This document shows positions 13,198-22,528 of a DNA stretch of 43,787 nucleotides, piece by piece; the first letter of the stretch is position 1; the number at the start of each line of letters is the position of its first letter. Under the pieces are notes generated by a model that was not told the DNA's origin, ran no database searches, and saw only the letters and a list, made by a program, of their open reading frames with translations. The translations under genes were made by a program, and so were the position numbers. The stretch comes from Apopatocola sp963618015. Its GTDB lineage: Bacteria; Bacillota; Clostridia; Oscillospirales; Oscillospiraceae. The stretch is from assembly GCA_963618015.1 (NCBI GenBank), contig CAVEQS010000022.1, forward strand, positions 1 through 43,787, given 5' to 3'.

Positions 13198-15612
13198 ATG
13201 AATGAGCAACGCATAGAAACGCTGCGCAAGCGCACTCGCGTGGATCGCATCGCCTTCAGCGTGGAAAAGGCGCGTCTCTTTACCGAGGCATATAAGCAGC
13301 AGGACGGAAAGCCCGAGGTGATCCGCACCGCTCTGGCGCAGGCTTATGTTCTTGATCATATCACGATATTCATCATCCCCGGCGAGCGTATCGTCGGCGC
13401 GCCGGCGGCGAAGGAAATGGCCATCGAGGCCGATTTCTGGAACAAGGGTGTCTGGACGGACGAGGGCATCGAGTCACTGCGGGATGAGGGAACGTACAAC
13501 ATCTCCGCCGAAACCGCCGACGAGATGAAGGCGCTGAGCGCCTACTGGCGCAACATCATCACCGATTATAAAGTCCTTGATCTTTACGATGATGAGATGT
13601 GGCGCTGGAAGAAGTCCGGTTTTCTGCTTCCGGCATGCAAGACGGTTGAGCAGGCGGCGGGCAGCGGCTTTGCCGGAAACGGCTTTGCCATCTGCGGCGA
13701 CGCGGCGGACATCAACTCTCTCGACTACGGCTACATCATCGGCCGGGGACTTCGCAGCTATGCTGCCGCGACCGAGGCCGAGCTTGCGGCAATGACGCTC
13801 GACAAGATGACAACGGCGGAGGATTTCAAAAAGCGCGAGTATCTCGAAGCGGCGCTCATCACGCAGAAGGCGGTCATCCGCTTTGCGGAGCGCTACGCCG
13901 CGCTCGCGGAGGAGCTGGCCGGAACGTGCGAGGACGCCGAGCGCCGCGCTGAGCTTGAGACGATCGCGGACGTATGCCGCCATGTGCCGGCGGAACGGCC
14001 GCGCACCTTCCAGGAAGCGGTGCAGTTCATGTGGTTTCTGTTCCTCATGTTTACGAACCGCAACACCACGCCGCTCGAACGCTTTGACCAGTACGCACTG
14101 CCCTACTACGAGAGCGACGTTGTCGCAATGGGCGAAGAGGCAGCGAAGGACAACGCGCTGGAGCTTCTTGAATGTCTGCGCATCAAGTTCATGGCGCTGA
14201 AATCGACCTCCGGCGGCAGCACGCGAAAGAAATGGTCGGGCTTTGCCCGCTGGAACAACATGACGATCGGCGGCGTGAAGGCCGACGGCAGCGACGCAAC
14301 GAACGCCCTTACCTATCTTGTGCTCGAAGCGGCGTACCGCTGCCGTGTGCCGCACCATACGATCACGCTCCGCGTTCACAGCGGCACACCGGAGGAGCTG
14401 ATGCGCGCGGCGCTGCGGCTCGTCCGCACGGGCATCGGCTTCCCGGCGTTCGTGGGCGACAAGTCCTACATTGCCTCTCTCACCGACCGCGGCGTCCCGC
14501 TCGAAAAGGCGCGCGAGTATTACATGATGGGCTGCATCGACTGCAACGTGCCCGAGGGTATGGGACACGTCTTCTCGATGATCGTTCTCCCGCTGGCGCT
14601 CGACACGTTCCTCCACAACGGGTACAGTCCGTGGCTGAAAATGGAGATCGGGCCAAAGACCGGCGATGTGTGCGCCATGGCGACGTTCGAGGAGTTCGAA
14701 GAACGGATGCTCGACCATATGGAGTATTACCTGCGCCTGCACGCGCGGGACAACGATCTCCGCTATTACATCGGCCGGGACATCCTGCCGGACGCCTTCA
14801 CAAGCTCGCTCTACTCCGACGGCGTACAGGTCGGCAAGACCGGCCGCTACCGCGCCATGCCCTATCGTCTCGGCCCGACGATGAATGTCGGCGTCGGCGC
14901 GATCAACATCGCCGACTCACTCTACACGATCAAGCACCTCGTATACGATACGCGCGCCATTACGATGCGCCAGCTTCTCGACGCGATGGACGACAACTGG
15001 CAGAGCGAGGAGAGCGCACGCATCCACGATCTCTGCTCGAAGCTGCCGAAGTTCGGCAACAACGTTCCCGAGGTGGACGAGATGGCGCACCGGTTTTACA
15101 AGGGCATCTGCTCACGCGTGTGGGGTATCGACACGTGCCGCGGCACGAAGTACAACGCCGGAGCGATCTCCATCACGTCGTACGAGCCGGGCGGCGCGCT
15201 CGTCGGCGCCACGCCGGACGGGCGCTATGCCGGCGGAACGCTTGCCGACGGCTGTGTCTCCCCCTCGCAGGGGCGGGACGTGCGCGGCCCGTTGGCCGTG
15301 CTCAACAGCGCGATGAAGGTCGAGCAGAACGACACGATGTCCATGCTGCTCAACATGAAGATCCACCCCTCCGCGATCAAGACCGACAGCGATCTCACAA
15401 AGCTCAGCACCATGATCCGCGCGTACTTTGAAGGCGGCGGCAAGCACATCCAGTTCAACGTTGTCGACCGCGACATGCTCATCAAGGCGCGCGAGCACCC
15501 GGAAAACTACAGCGATCTTATCGTCCGCGTTGCCGGATACAGCGCGTACTTCACGCAGCTCTCCCCCGGCGTGCAGAACGATATCATCAACCGCACGGAG
15601 CACTCTTTGTAA
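13198..15612 (+). CDS. Glycyl radical enzyme of unassigned substrate (PFL/dehydratase/lyase superfamily)
   Basis: An 804-residue enzyme with the PFL-like barrel and a C-terminal glycyl radical domain. The radical site is G780 in RVAGYSAYF, followed by the usual ending QNDIINRTEH. The thiyl-radical Cys is C446 in MMGCIDCN. The residue two after it is Asp448, where eliminating members such as glycerol and choline lyases carry Glu (GCVE), and a second Cys (C449) follows at once. The C-terminal sequence resembles dehydratase/lyase-type members more than PFL itself. It needs the activase encoded at 24705. ATG 13198 has AAAGGTGG upstream; an in-frame GTG 12 bases earlier lies inside the ribosome site. 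First gene of a transport-and-catabolism operon. Substrate is not assignable; C-O, C-N, C-S or C-C cleavage all remain possible. Confidence 0.9.
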   Translation: MNEQRIETLRKRTRVDRIAFSVEKARLFTEAYKQQDGKPEVIRTALAQAYVLDHITIFIIPGERIVGAPAAKEMAIEADFWNKGVWTDEGIESLRDEGTYNISAETADEMKALSAYWRNIITDYKVLDLYDDEMWRWKKSGFLLPACKTVEQAAGSGFAGNGFAICGDAADINSLDYGYIIGRGLRSYAAATEAELAAMTLDKMTTAEDFKKREYLEAALITQKAVIRFAERYAALAEELAGTCEDAERRAELETIADVCRHVPAERPRTFQEAVQFMWFLFLMFTNRNTTPLERFDQYALPYYESDVVAMGEEAAKDNALELLECLRIKFMALKSTSGGSTRKKWSGFARWNNMTIGGVKADGSDATNALTYLVLEAAYRCRVPHHTITLRVHSGTPEELMRAALRLVRTGIGFPAFVGDKSYIASLTDRGVPLEKAREYYMMGCIDCNVPEGMGHVFSMIVLPLALDTFLHNGYSPWLKMEIGPKTGDVCAMATFEEFEERMLDHMEYYLRLHARDNDLRYYIGRDILPDAFTSSLYSDGVQVGKTGRYRAMPYRLGPTMNVGVGAINIADSLYTIKHLVYDTRAITMRQLLDAMDDNWQSEESARIHDLCSKLPKFGNNVPEVDEMAHRFYKGICSRVWGIDTCRGTKYNAGAISITSYEPGGALVGATPDGRYAGGTLADGCVSPSQGRDVRGPLAVLNSAMKVEQNDTMSMLLNMKIHPSAIKTDSDLTKLSTMIRAYFEGGGKHIQFNVVDRDMLIKAREHPENYSDLIVRVAGYSAYFTQLSPGVQNDIINRTEHSL

Positions 15613-15684
15613 TTTTCAGTCCACAAACCATCCTCACGGGTGGAAAAAACGGAAATACAAGCACGGAAAGGCAAGGTAAAGACC

Positions 15685-17319
15685 ATGGAAAAGACACGCA
15701 GATTCCTCGGCATTCTTCTGTCCCTCAGCATGCTCCTTGTGCTTCTGACCGGCTGCGGCAGCGCCGCGCCCGGCGGCACGACCACTGCCCCTGCAACAGA
15801 GCCTACAGAAAACAGCGAACCCGCCGCAGAACCCGCGGAGACCGCCGAAGCCGATAAATACGGCGGCATTCTTCGTCTGAACGACACCGACGACAAGGCC
15901 GTCCTCGGCTATCCCGCCGAGATCGGCAGCGGCACGATTGTCCGCCACGTTGCCCCTTGCATTGAGACCATCATGCGCTACGACAGTGAAGGCAACGTTG
16001 TCCCCTTCCTCGCCGAGAACGTGGAAGTTGACACCGACGCTCTGACCATCACGCTGACCTTGAAAAAGGGCATCAAGTTCCATGACGGCACGGACTTCAA
16101 CGCCGAAGCGGTCAAGTGGAATCTGGAAAAGCAGATGGAAGCCGGTGCAGGCGGCGTTTCGTACTACGAAAGCGTTGAGTGCACTGACGATTCCACCGTT
16201 GTCATCCATCTCAAGAGCTGGAGCAACATCATCGTGGCCAACCTCGCTTCCTATGCCGGCATGATGATCTCCCCGACTGCGTGTGAGACCAACGGCGTGG
16301 ATTGGGCGAAAAACAACCCGGTCGGCACCGGCCCGTTCAAGTTCGTCTCCTGGGAAAAGGACGTGAAGATCGTCTATGAGAAGAACGAGAACTACTGGCA
16401 GGAGGGTCTTCCCTATCTTGACGGCGTGGAGATCAGCTTCACCGCCGACAGCACCAGCCGCGAGTTCAGCTTCCGCAACGGCGATATCGATGTGCTCTGC
16501 CAGGGCGACATGACCAACCTGGAAAGCCTTTCCAAGGACGGCTATTCCATCGTGACCAACGCCTCCGGCGCGGGCGCGAGCGGCCTTGTGCCCGACTCCG
16601 CCGATCCCGAGTCCCCGTGGTCTGACCTGCGCGTGCGCCAGGCTGCGGCCTACGCCATCAATGGCGAGCTGATTGTCAGCAGCATTCTCAAAAACATCGC
16701 CGGCCAGTACACGAACGAATACTCCTCCATGAACAACTGGGCCTACAACCCGGACGTCGTGGGCTATGCCTACAACGTTGAGACCGCCAAGGCGCTCCTC
16801 GCCGAGGCCGGTTACCCCGACGGCTTCACCACCGTTCTCAACTACAACACTGATTCCGACAACGCGGATCTCATCGCAGCCGCTCTCCAGAGCATGCTCG
16901 CCGAGGTCGGCATCCAGTGCGAGATGAACCCCGTGCAGAACCCGCGCCACCAGGAGATGGAGCGCAAGGGCGGCGGCTGGGACGGCCTCTTCCTCGTGGG
17001 CGGCAACCCGAACGTGGACACCGCCGACCAGTTCAAGACCCGTCTGTACGGCGGCCCGGTCTGGTATGTTGACATGCTGCATCCCGAGGATTATCAGGCG
17101 GCCATCGACAAGGCTGTCACCGCCGTGGAGTTTGAGGACAAGCAGGCCGCCACGTGGGAGGCGCAGCGCATCCTCATCGACCGCGACTGCCTCATGATCC
17201 CGTTCTACGTCATGTGTGAATCCACCGTTTCGCAGGACTATGTCCACGACGCGAACATCAGCACGCTTCTCTACGTCGTTTCCTGGACGCCGGAGACCGC
17301 CTGGATGGATAAGCACTGA
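15685..17319 (+). CDS. ABC transporter substrate-binding lipoprotein (SBP_bac_5/Dpp-Opp family)
   Basis: A 544-residue exported binding protein. Signal peptide with lipobox LLTGC (Cys24), a Ser/Thr/Glu-rich linker (residues 25-55), then the family-5 solute-binding fold: LTLKKGIKFHDGTDFNAEAV, the region NPVGTGPFKF and the later VRQAAAYAIN. Family members bind oligopeptides, dipeptides, opines, nickel, heme or, in some bacteria, sialic acid, so ligand cannot be inferred. ATG 15685 is chosen for the signal peptide; the ribosome site (AAGG, 10 bases upstream) is modest. It follows the radical enzyme by 72 bases and presumably delivers that enzyme's substrate. Confidence 0.88.
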   Translation: MEKTRRFLGILLSLSMLLVLLTGCGSAAPGGTTTAPATEPTENSEPAAEPAETAEADKYGGILRLNDTDDKAVLGYPAEIGSGTIVRHVAPCIETIMRYDSEGNVVPFLAENVEVDTDALTITLTLKKGIKFHDGTDFNAEAVKWNLEKQMEAGAGGVSYYESVECTDDSTVVIHLKSWSNIIVANLASYAGMMISPTACETNGVDWAKNNPVGTGPFKFVSWEKDVKIVYEKNENYWQEGLPYLDGVEISFTADSTSREFSFRNGDIDVLCQGDMTNLESLSKDGYSIVTNASGAGASGLVPDSADPESPWSDLRVRQAAAYAINGELIVSSILKNIAGQYTNEYSSMNNWAYNPDVVGYAYNVETAKALLAEAGYPDGFTTVLNYNTDSDNADLIAAALQSMLAEVGIQCEMNPVQNPRHQEMERKGGGWDGLFLVGGNPNVDTADQFKTRLYGGPVWYVDMLHPEDYQAAIDKAVTAVEFEDKQAATWEAQRILIDRDCLMIPFYVMCESTVSQDYVHDANISTLLYVVSWTPETAWMDKH

Positions 17320-17362
17320 CCTCTCCCCCGCATATACCCAAGAAAGAAAGTTACAGGCAATC

Positions 17363-17397
17363 GTATCCTCCTGCCGCGTTTCACGGCAGGAGGATAC
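17363..17397 (+). repeat. 14-bp perfect hairpin between binding protein and permease genes
   Basis: GTATCCTCCTGCCG (17363-17376) pairs exactly with 17384-17397, loop CGTTTCA. No T-run follows, so it is not a standard terminator. It is positioned like the stabilising hairpins that raise binding-protein mRNA over membrane-subunit mRNA in other ABC operons. Confidence 0.75.
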
Positions 17398-17416
17398 CGC
17401 AAGGCAGGAGATTTGG

Positions 17417-18370
17417 ATGGGTAAATTTGTATTGAAACGCATCGGCGCGCTGATCGTCGCGCTGTTCATCGTGGGATTTCTGGCATGTCTTCTCGTGAAC
17501 ATGATCCCCGGCGATGCGGCTCTCATGATGCTCGGCGACGACGCCAGCGAGGAGCAGATCGCCGCGCTGCACGAGAAAATGCATCTGGACGAATCGGTTT
17601 TCGTCCAGTATTTCTACTGGCTCAAGGGAATTTTCAGCGGCACCTTCGGCTATTCGCTCCAGTACAGCATGGAGGTCGGCCCGCTGATGCTCTCGCGCAT
17701 GAAACTCACGGTATATCTGGGGCTCGTGTCGCTGCTGCTGAGCGCGGTGCTCGGCATATTCTTCGGCGTTATCAGCGCCGTGACAAAGGACTCCGCGTTG
17801 GATCAGGTCATCTCGGTATTGGCCAATCTCGGCGTAGCCATGCCCGTATTCTGGCTGGGCATATTGCTGGTGTATATCTTCGGACTGAAGCTGCGGCTGC
17901 TGCCCATCGCCAACTTTGTTCCGCTCTCGGAGGGACTGGCCGCGCATCTGCGCAGCATCGCCATGCCGCTTTTCGTGCTGTGCACGAGACCGGTGGCGTC
18001 GCTCACCCGCCAGACCCGTTCGAGCATTCTTGACGTTATCAATCAGGACTACATCCGCACCGCGCAGGCCAAGGGTCTGCCCGCCCGGAGCGTGTTCTTC
18101 AAGCACTCGCTCAAAAACGCCCTGATCCCCGTGCTGACGCAGTTTGGCCTTCAGGTGCGCAACGTTATCGGCGGTTCGGTGCTCGTGGAGACCGTGTTCA
18201 ACCTCCCCGGCATGGGACGACTCGTGATCTCCAGCTTTCTGAATAAGGATATGTATGTGGTACAGGGTACCATTGTAATGATAGCTCTCATCGTTTCGGT
18301 GGCCAACATGCTGACGGATATCTCCTACGGCATCGTCAACCCGAAGATCCGGACGAAGCAGGAGGGGTGA
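17417..18370 (+). CDS. ABC transporter permease, DppB type
   Basis: A 317-residue membrane permease starting VLKRIGALIVALFIVGFLAC with the N-terminal helix, MIPGDAA typical of DppB/OppB (PGDP-like), and the ABC-contact EAA-like loop around YIRTAQAKGLPARSVFFKHS. ATG 17417 has AGGAG at six bases. Its stop lies three bases before the next permease start. Together with the next gene it should form the membrane channel of the importer. Confidence 0.92.
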   Translation: MGKFVLKRIGALIVALFIVGFLACLLVNMIPGDAALMMLGDDASEEQIAALHEKMHLDESVFVQYFYWLKGIFSGTFGYSLQYSMEVGPLMLSRMKLTVYLGLVSLLLSAVLGIFFGVISAVTKDSALDQVISVLANLGVAMPVFWLGILLVYIFGLKLRLLPIANFVPLSEGLAAHLRSIAMPLFVLCTRPVASLTRQTRSSILDVINQDYIRTAQAKGLPARSVFFKHSLKNALIPVLTQFGLQVRNVIGGSVLVETVFNLPGMGRLVISSFLNKDMYVVQGTIVMIALIVSVANMLTDISYGIVNPKIRTKQEG

Positions 18371-18372
18371 AG

Positions 18373-19239
18373 ATGAAAGAGAAAAGCGCGCGGCATGAAA
18401 ATTTCCGCCGGTTCTGGCTGGCGCTTACGCGCCGGAAGATCGTTGTCGTCTGCCTGATCGTGATACTGTTCTTCACGCTCGTGGCGATTTTCGCGGACGT
18501 CATCGCCCCGTATGACCCCAACAAGCAGGATCTCTTCAACGTGTCTGCCGGCATCTCCAAGGAGCACTGGCTCGGCACAGACTCGCTCGGCCGCGACACC
18601 GTGAGCCGCCTGATTGCCGGTACGCGCGTTTCGATGGCGGTGGGCCTCGCGTCCATCTTCCTTGCAGGCATCGTCGGCATGCTCATCGGTCTCGTCATCG
18701 GCTATGTGGGCGGCCCGCTCGACATGGTCGTTATGCGTATCGCCGATGCGCAGATGGCCATTCCCCCGCTCATTCAGGCTATGGCGCTCGGCGCCGTGAT
18801 GAAGGGCGGCTTCTTCACGGTCGTTGTGTCCATCGCCGTGTCCACGCTGCCGACATACATCCGCCTGATGCGCGGCCAGGTGCTCGCCGTCAAGGAGCAG
18901 GAATACATCCGTTCGAGCATCGCCGTCGGGTGCAAAACGCCCCGGCTGCTGCTCACGCACATTTTCCCGAACTGCCTCAACCCGCTGATCGTTCTCATCA
19001 CGCAGAATCTCGGCGCAGCCATCCTGACGGAGGCCAACCTGAGCTTTCTCGGTCTCGGCATCGCTCCGCCGCAGGCCTCGTGGGGCGGCATGGTCAGCAT
19101 GGGCTATGATCAGCTCCTGCACCACCCCGAGCTGGCGCTCTCCCCCGGTATCTGTGTGATCCTTCTGGTGCTGGCGTTCAACATGGTCGGCGACGGTCTG
19201 CGCGACGCGCTCGACCCCCGTCTGAGAGGTGTGAAGTGA
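18373..19239 (+). CDS. ABC transporter permease, DppC type
   Basis: A 288-residue permease with the N-terminal OppC-like segment (VVCLIVILFFTLVAIFADVI APYDPN), HWLGTDSLGRD, and the EAA-like loop YIRSSIAVGCKTPRLLLTHI. The C-terminal RDALDPRLRG is the usual DppC ending. ATG 18373 is preferred to the GTG at 18367 because GGAGG at 18361-18365 is seven bases from the ATG. Partner of the preceding DppB-type protein. Confidence 0.92.
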   Translation: MKEKSARHENFRRFWLALTRRKIVVVCLIVILFFTLVAIFADVIAPYDPNKQDLFNVSAGISKEHWLGTDSLGRDTVSRLIAGTRVSMAVGLASIFLAGIVGMLIGLVIGYVGGPLDMVVMRIADAQMAIPPLIQAMALGAVMKGGFFTVVVSIAVSTLPTYIRLMRGQVLAVKEQEYIRSSIAVGCKTPRLLLTHIFPNCLNPLIVLITQNLGAAILTEANLSFLGLGIAPPQASWGGMVSMGYDQLLHHPELALSPGICVILLVLAFNMVGDGLRDALDPRLRGVK

Positions 19240-21272
19240 TGGAAACGAGAGACAACGATTACATTTACCGCGTAAAAGGGCTGCACACCGTTTTCCACAC
19301 GCTCGACGGCGACGTGGTAGCCGTAGACGACGTGAGCTATGAGGTGCGCCGCGGCGAGATCATCGGCATCGTGGGCGAAAGCGGCTGCGGCAAGTCTGTC
19401 ACGAATTTCTCCGCTCTGCAGCTTTTGAAAATGCCTCCTGCGGAGATTGAGCAGGGCGAAGCCCTCTTCGATGGGCAGGATCTTTTGAAAATGAAGAAAA
19501 ACTCCCGGGAGCTGCGCGATATCCGCGGCGACAAGGTGAGCATCATCTTCCAGGAGCCGATCATGTCGCTCAACCCGGTGCTCACCGTGGGCGACCAGAT
19601 CGAAGAGACCATCCGCCTGCATCTGAAGCTCGGGCGGAAGGAGGCGCGCGAGCGCGCCATGGAAATGCTGCGGCTCGTCGGCATTCCGGATGTGGAGCAG
19701 CGCATCAACTACTACCCGCACCAGTTCTCCGGCGGCATGTGCCAGCGCGTGATGATCGCCATGGCCATCGCCTGCGACCCGGAAGTTCTCATCGCCGACG
19801 AGGCGACGACCGCTCTGGACGTTACGACGCAGGAGCAGATCCTCGACCTTCTCAAGGAGATCGCCGACAAGCTGCACACCGCCATCATCCTCGTGACGCA
19901 CAATCTCGGCGTCGTGGCGCGCTATGCCCAGCGCATCTACGTTATGTACGCCGGTCACGTGGTGGAGACGGGCCCGACGGACGAGATATTCAAAACACCG
20001 CTCCATCCCTACACGCTGGGTCTGCTCCACGCCGTACCCAAGCTGGACATGGACAAGGACGTCAAGCTCATCCCGATCGACGGCGCGCCGCCGCGCCTCA
20101 TCAACAAGCCCGATCACTGCGACTTCTGCGTGCGCTGCCCGTTTGCCAACGACGCGTGCCGCGAAAAGCCGTATCCGGAAACGGTACAGCTCGCGCCGGA
20201 GCGCCGCGTTGCCTGCCACCGGTATCAGGAGATCACGGAGCTCCACAGCCAGCGCCGCAGCGAGCGCGTTGCGCCGAACAGCGTTGACCGCACCGGCGAG
20301 CCTCTGCTCCGCGTGGAAAACCTTGAGTTTGCCTACCCCGGCGCCAAAACGCTCTTCCACAAGAGCCCGGATGTGAAGATCCTTGACCGGATCAACTTTG
20401 ATCTCTACCCCGGAGAAACGCTCGGTCTCGTCGGCGAGAGCGGCTGCGGCAAGAGCACGGTGGCCAACTGCGTCATGCGCTTTTTAAAGCCGACCGGCGG
20501 GCGCATCGTCTTTGACGGCAACGATATCACCTCCATTTCCGAGCGCGAAATGTGGAAATACCGCAAGGATATCCAGATCGTCAGCCAGAACCCCTTTGCC
20601 TCGATGGACCCGCGGCAGAGCGTCGGCAGCGTCATTGCCGAACCTCTCATCGTCCACAAGGTCTGCGCGAGCCGTGCCGAGCGCGACGCGCGCGTGCAGG
20701 AGCTCATGGAAATGGTGGGGCTTGACCCGATGATGAAGGACCGCATGCCGCACGAATTTTCCGGCGGCCAGCGCCAGCGCATCTGCATCGCCCGCGCGCT
20801 CGCCCTGCGGCCGAAGCTTCTCATCTGCGATGAGCCGATCTCCGCGCTGGATGTTTCCATTCAGGCACAGATCATCAACCTGTTCCGCTCGCTGCAGCAG
20901 CAGCTCGATCTGAGCTATCTCTTCATCGCGCACGATCTTTCGGTGGTGCGCCATATCAGCGACCGTATCGCCGTAATGTATCTCGGTCAGGTGGTGGAGT
21001 TTGCCGACTGGAAGAGCCTGTACGACGATCCGAAGCATCCTTACACCCGTGCGCTGATCTCCGCCGTTCCGACGCCCGACCCGGAGCTGGAACGCACGAG
21101 AGAGCGGATCCGTCTCTCCGGCGAGGTGACGAGCGTGCAGAACCGCATCGACGGCTGCAACTTCTCCGCCCGCTGCCCCCACGCCAGACCTGAATGCCGC
21201 ACAACGCGGCCGGTGCTTGACAGCGTTTCGCCGGAGCACACCTGTGCCTGTATGCGTTGGAGGGAGCTGTGA
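19239..21272 (+). CDS. Fused double ABC ATPase (DppD-DppF type)
   Basis: A 677-residue cytoplasmic protein with two complete nucleotide-binding domains in one chain; in most Dpp/Opp systems these are two proteins. Walker A GESGCGKS occurs at residues 46-53 and again at 399-406. Signature motifs are FSGGMCQR and FSGGQRQR, with matching Walker B sequences (VLIADEATTALD, LLICDEPISALD). Each half ends with the Cys-rich oligopeptide-transporter C-terminal domain (CDFCVRCPFANDAC; CNFSARCPHARPEC). ATG 19239 overlaps the permease stop as TGATG. It powers the importer. Confidence 0.92.
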   Translation: METRDNDYIYRVKGLHTVFHTLDGDVVAVDDVSYEVRRGEIIGIVGESGCGKSVTNFSALQLLKMPPAEIEQGEALFDGQDLLKMKKNSRELRDIRGDKVSIIFQEPIMSLNPVLTVGDQIEETIRLHLKLGRKEARERAMEMLRLVGIPDVEQRINYYPHQFSGGMCQRVMIAMAIACDPEVLIADEATTALDVTTQEQILDLLKEIADKLHTAIILVTHNLGVVARYAQRIYVMYAGHVVETGPTDEIFKTPLHPYTLGLLHAVPKLDMDKDVKLIPIDGAPPRLINKPDHCDFCVRCPFANDACREKPYPETVQLAPERRVACHRYQEITELHSQRRSERVAPNSVDRTGEPLLRVENLEFAYPGAKTLFHKSPDVKILDRINFDLYPGETLGLVGESGCGKSTVANCVMRFLKPTGGRIVFDGNDITSISEREMWKYRKDIQIVSQNPFASMDPRQSVGSVIAEPLIVHKVCASRAERDARVQELMEMVGLDPMMKDRMPHEFSGGQRQRICIARALALRPKLLICDEPISALDVSIQAQIINLFRSLQQQLDLSYLFIAHDLSVVRHISDRIAVMYLGQVVEFADWKSLYDDPKHPYTRALISAVPTPDPELERTRERIRLSGEVTSVQNRIDGCNFSARCPHARPECRTTRPVLDSVSPEHTCACMRWREL

Positions 21273-22510
21273 AGCAGAAGATGGATGGCAAAATGATATA
21301 CATCGTGGCGGACGATCTGACCGGCGCGAACGATACCGCCATTCAGTACCGGAAAAACGGGCTGCGCGCCGCAACGCAGGTGCGCTTCATTCCCGAGGCG
21401 CTGCCTGCGCTCCGGACGAACTGCGGCGTGATCTCCATCAACGTGAACAGCCGCGCCATGGCGCCGGGTGAGGCATACCGCGCCAACTTCCGTGTTGCCG
21501 AAGCGATCCGCTCCGACGCCCGGTACATTTATAAAAAAATCGATTCCGTGTTCCGCGGCAACATCGTTCCGGAGTTGGAGGCGATCATGGACGCCGCGCA
21601 GAGCAGGCTCTGCCTTCTCGCCCCGGCATACCCGGAAAATCACCGTACCTGTGTGGGCGGGATCGTCTATGTCAACGGCGAGGAGCTTCTGGACGCCGGA
21701 GAGTATCTCCGTGCCAGTCTCGGCTGCCGTCTCGCGCTGCTGCCGGTGGATGTGCTCCGCCGGGGCGGCGAGGTCGTCGCCGCGTATCTTGCAGAAAAGG
21801 AGAGCGAGGGCGCCTCGGTGTTCCTTTGCGATTCGGCGGATGCCGGAGACCTCCACATTCTCGCCAGTGCGGTGCAGGGCATGGAAAACGTGCTCTTCTC
21901 CGGCTCAGCCGGCTTTGCCGCAAGTCTCAGCGAGCTGTGCGCCGGTGAAGAAGCGCCCTTCCGCTGCCCGGAGGAGACCGGGCGTGTGCTCGTGGTCATC
22001 GGCACGCGGCACGCCGAGACCGCCGCGCAGGTAAAGCGGCTGCAAAGCGCAGCGGCGTATCCCGTCGTGTGCACCCGCGCGTGCGAGCTCGCAGCCGGGG
22101 ACGGCACGGTGCAGACGGCGTACGCCCGGCGTGTGAGCGAGCTGTTCCGCGAAGGAAACGACGTGGTCGTCCTTTTGATCGACAGTCTCCTGCTCGAATC
22201 CGACGGCGGCACGCTCGACGCAGAAACGAGCAAGCTCGCCGAAAGTCTCGGATGCATCACGCAGCAGGTGCTGCGTCTCAGCCCAGTGGACGCGATGATC
22301 CTCTCCGGCGGCGACACGGCGTTTGCCGTGTGCCTTGTCAACAGCATCAATACGCTCTGGCCGGAAACAGAGATCGGAAAAGGCATCCCCGTGTGCGGCG
22401 CGGAGGTAAACGGCGAGCCGCTGCTGCTCGTGACAAAATCGGGCGGCTTCGGCGATGCGGACGCGCTGCTGCGCGCGCTGTGCTTTCTCCAGCCGCAGCC
22501 GGTGCGATAA
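21269..22510 (+). CDS. Four-carbon acid sugar kinase family protein (DUF1537; OtnK/DtnK-like)
   Basis: A 413-residue protein with the N-terminal DUF1537 signature IYIVADDLTGANDTAIQY, the YKKIDSVFRGN motif near residue 90, and the C-terminal nucleotide-binding part ending SGGDTAFAV and TKSGGFGDADAL. Characterised members phosphorylate D-threonate, D-erythronate or 3-oxotetronate at O4. GTG 21269 is chosen for GGAGG five bases upstream and the GTGA overlap with the ATPase stop; ATG 21281 and 21293 are alternatives. Its classical partner, a PdxA2-type dehydrogenase, is at 27631 in the same locus, so a 4-phospho-tetronate intermediate is plausible. Confidence 0.85.
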   Translation: MKQKMDGKMIYIVADDLTGANDTAIQYRKNGLRAATQVRFIPEALPALRTNCGVISINVNSRAMAPGEAYRANFRVAEAIRSDARYIYKKIDSVFRGNIVPELEAIMDAAQSRLCLLAPAYPENHRTCVGGIVYVNGEELLDAGEYLRASLGCRLALLPVDVLRRGGEVVAAYLAEKESEGASVFLCDSADAGDLHILASAVQGMENVLFSGSAGFAASLSELCAGEEAPFRCPEETGRVLVVIGTRHAETAAQVKRLQSAAAYPVVCTRACELAAGDGTVQTAYARRVSELFREGNDVVVLLIDSLLLESDGGTLDAETSKLAESLGCITQQVLRLSPVDAMILSGGDTAFAVCLVNSINTLWPETEIGKGIPVCGAEVNGEPLLLVTKSGGFGDADALLRALCFLQPQPVR

Positions 22511-22528
22511 GAGAAAAGAGGAACAGAC

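Noticed and set aside
15634..17526. 630-codon minus-strand frame opposite the binding-protein gene
   Set aside because: Shadow of a gene with signal peptide and SBP_bac_5 motifs.
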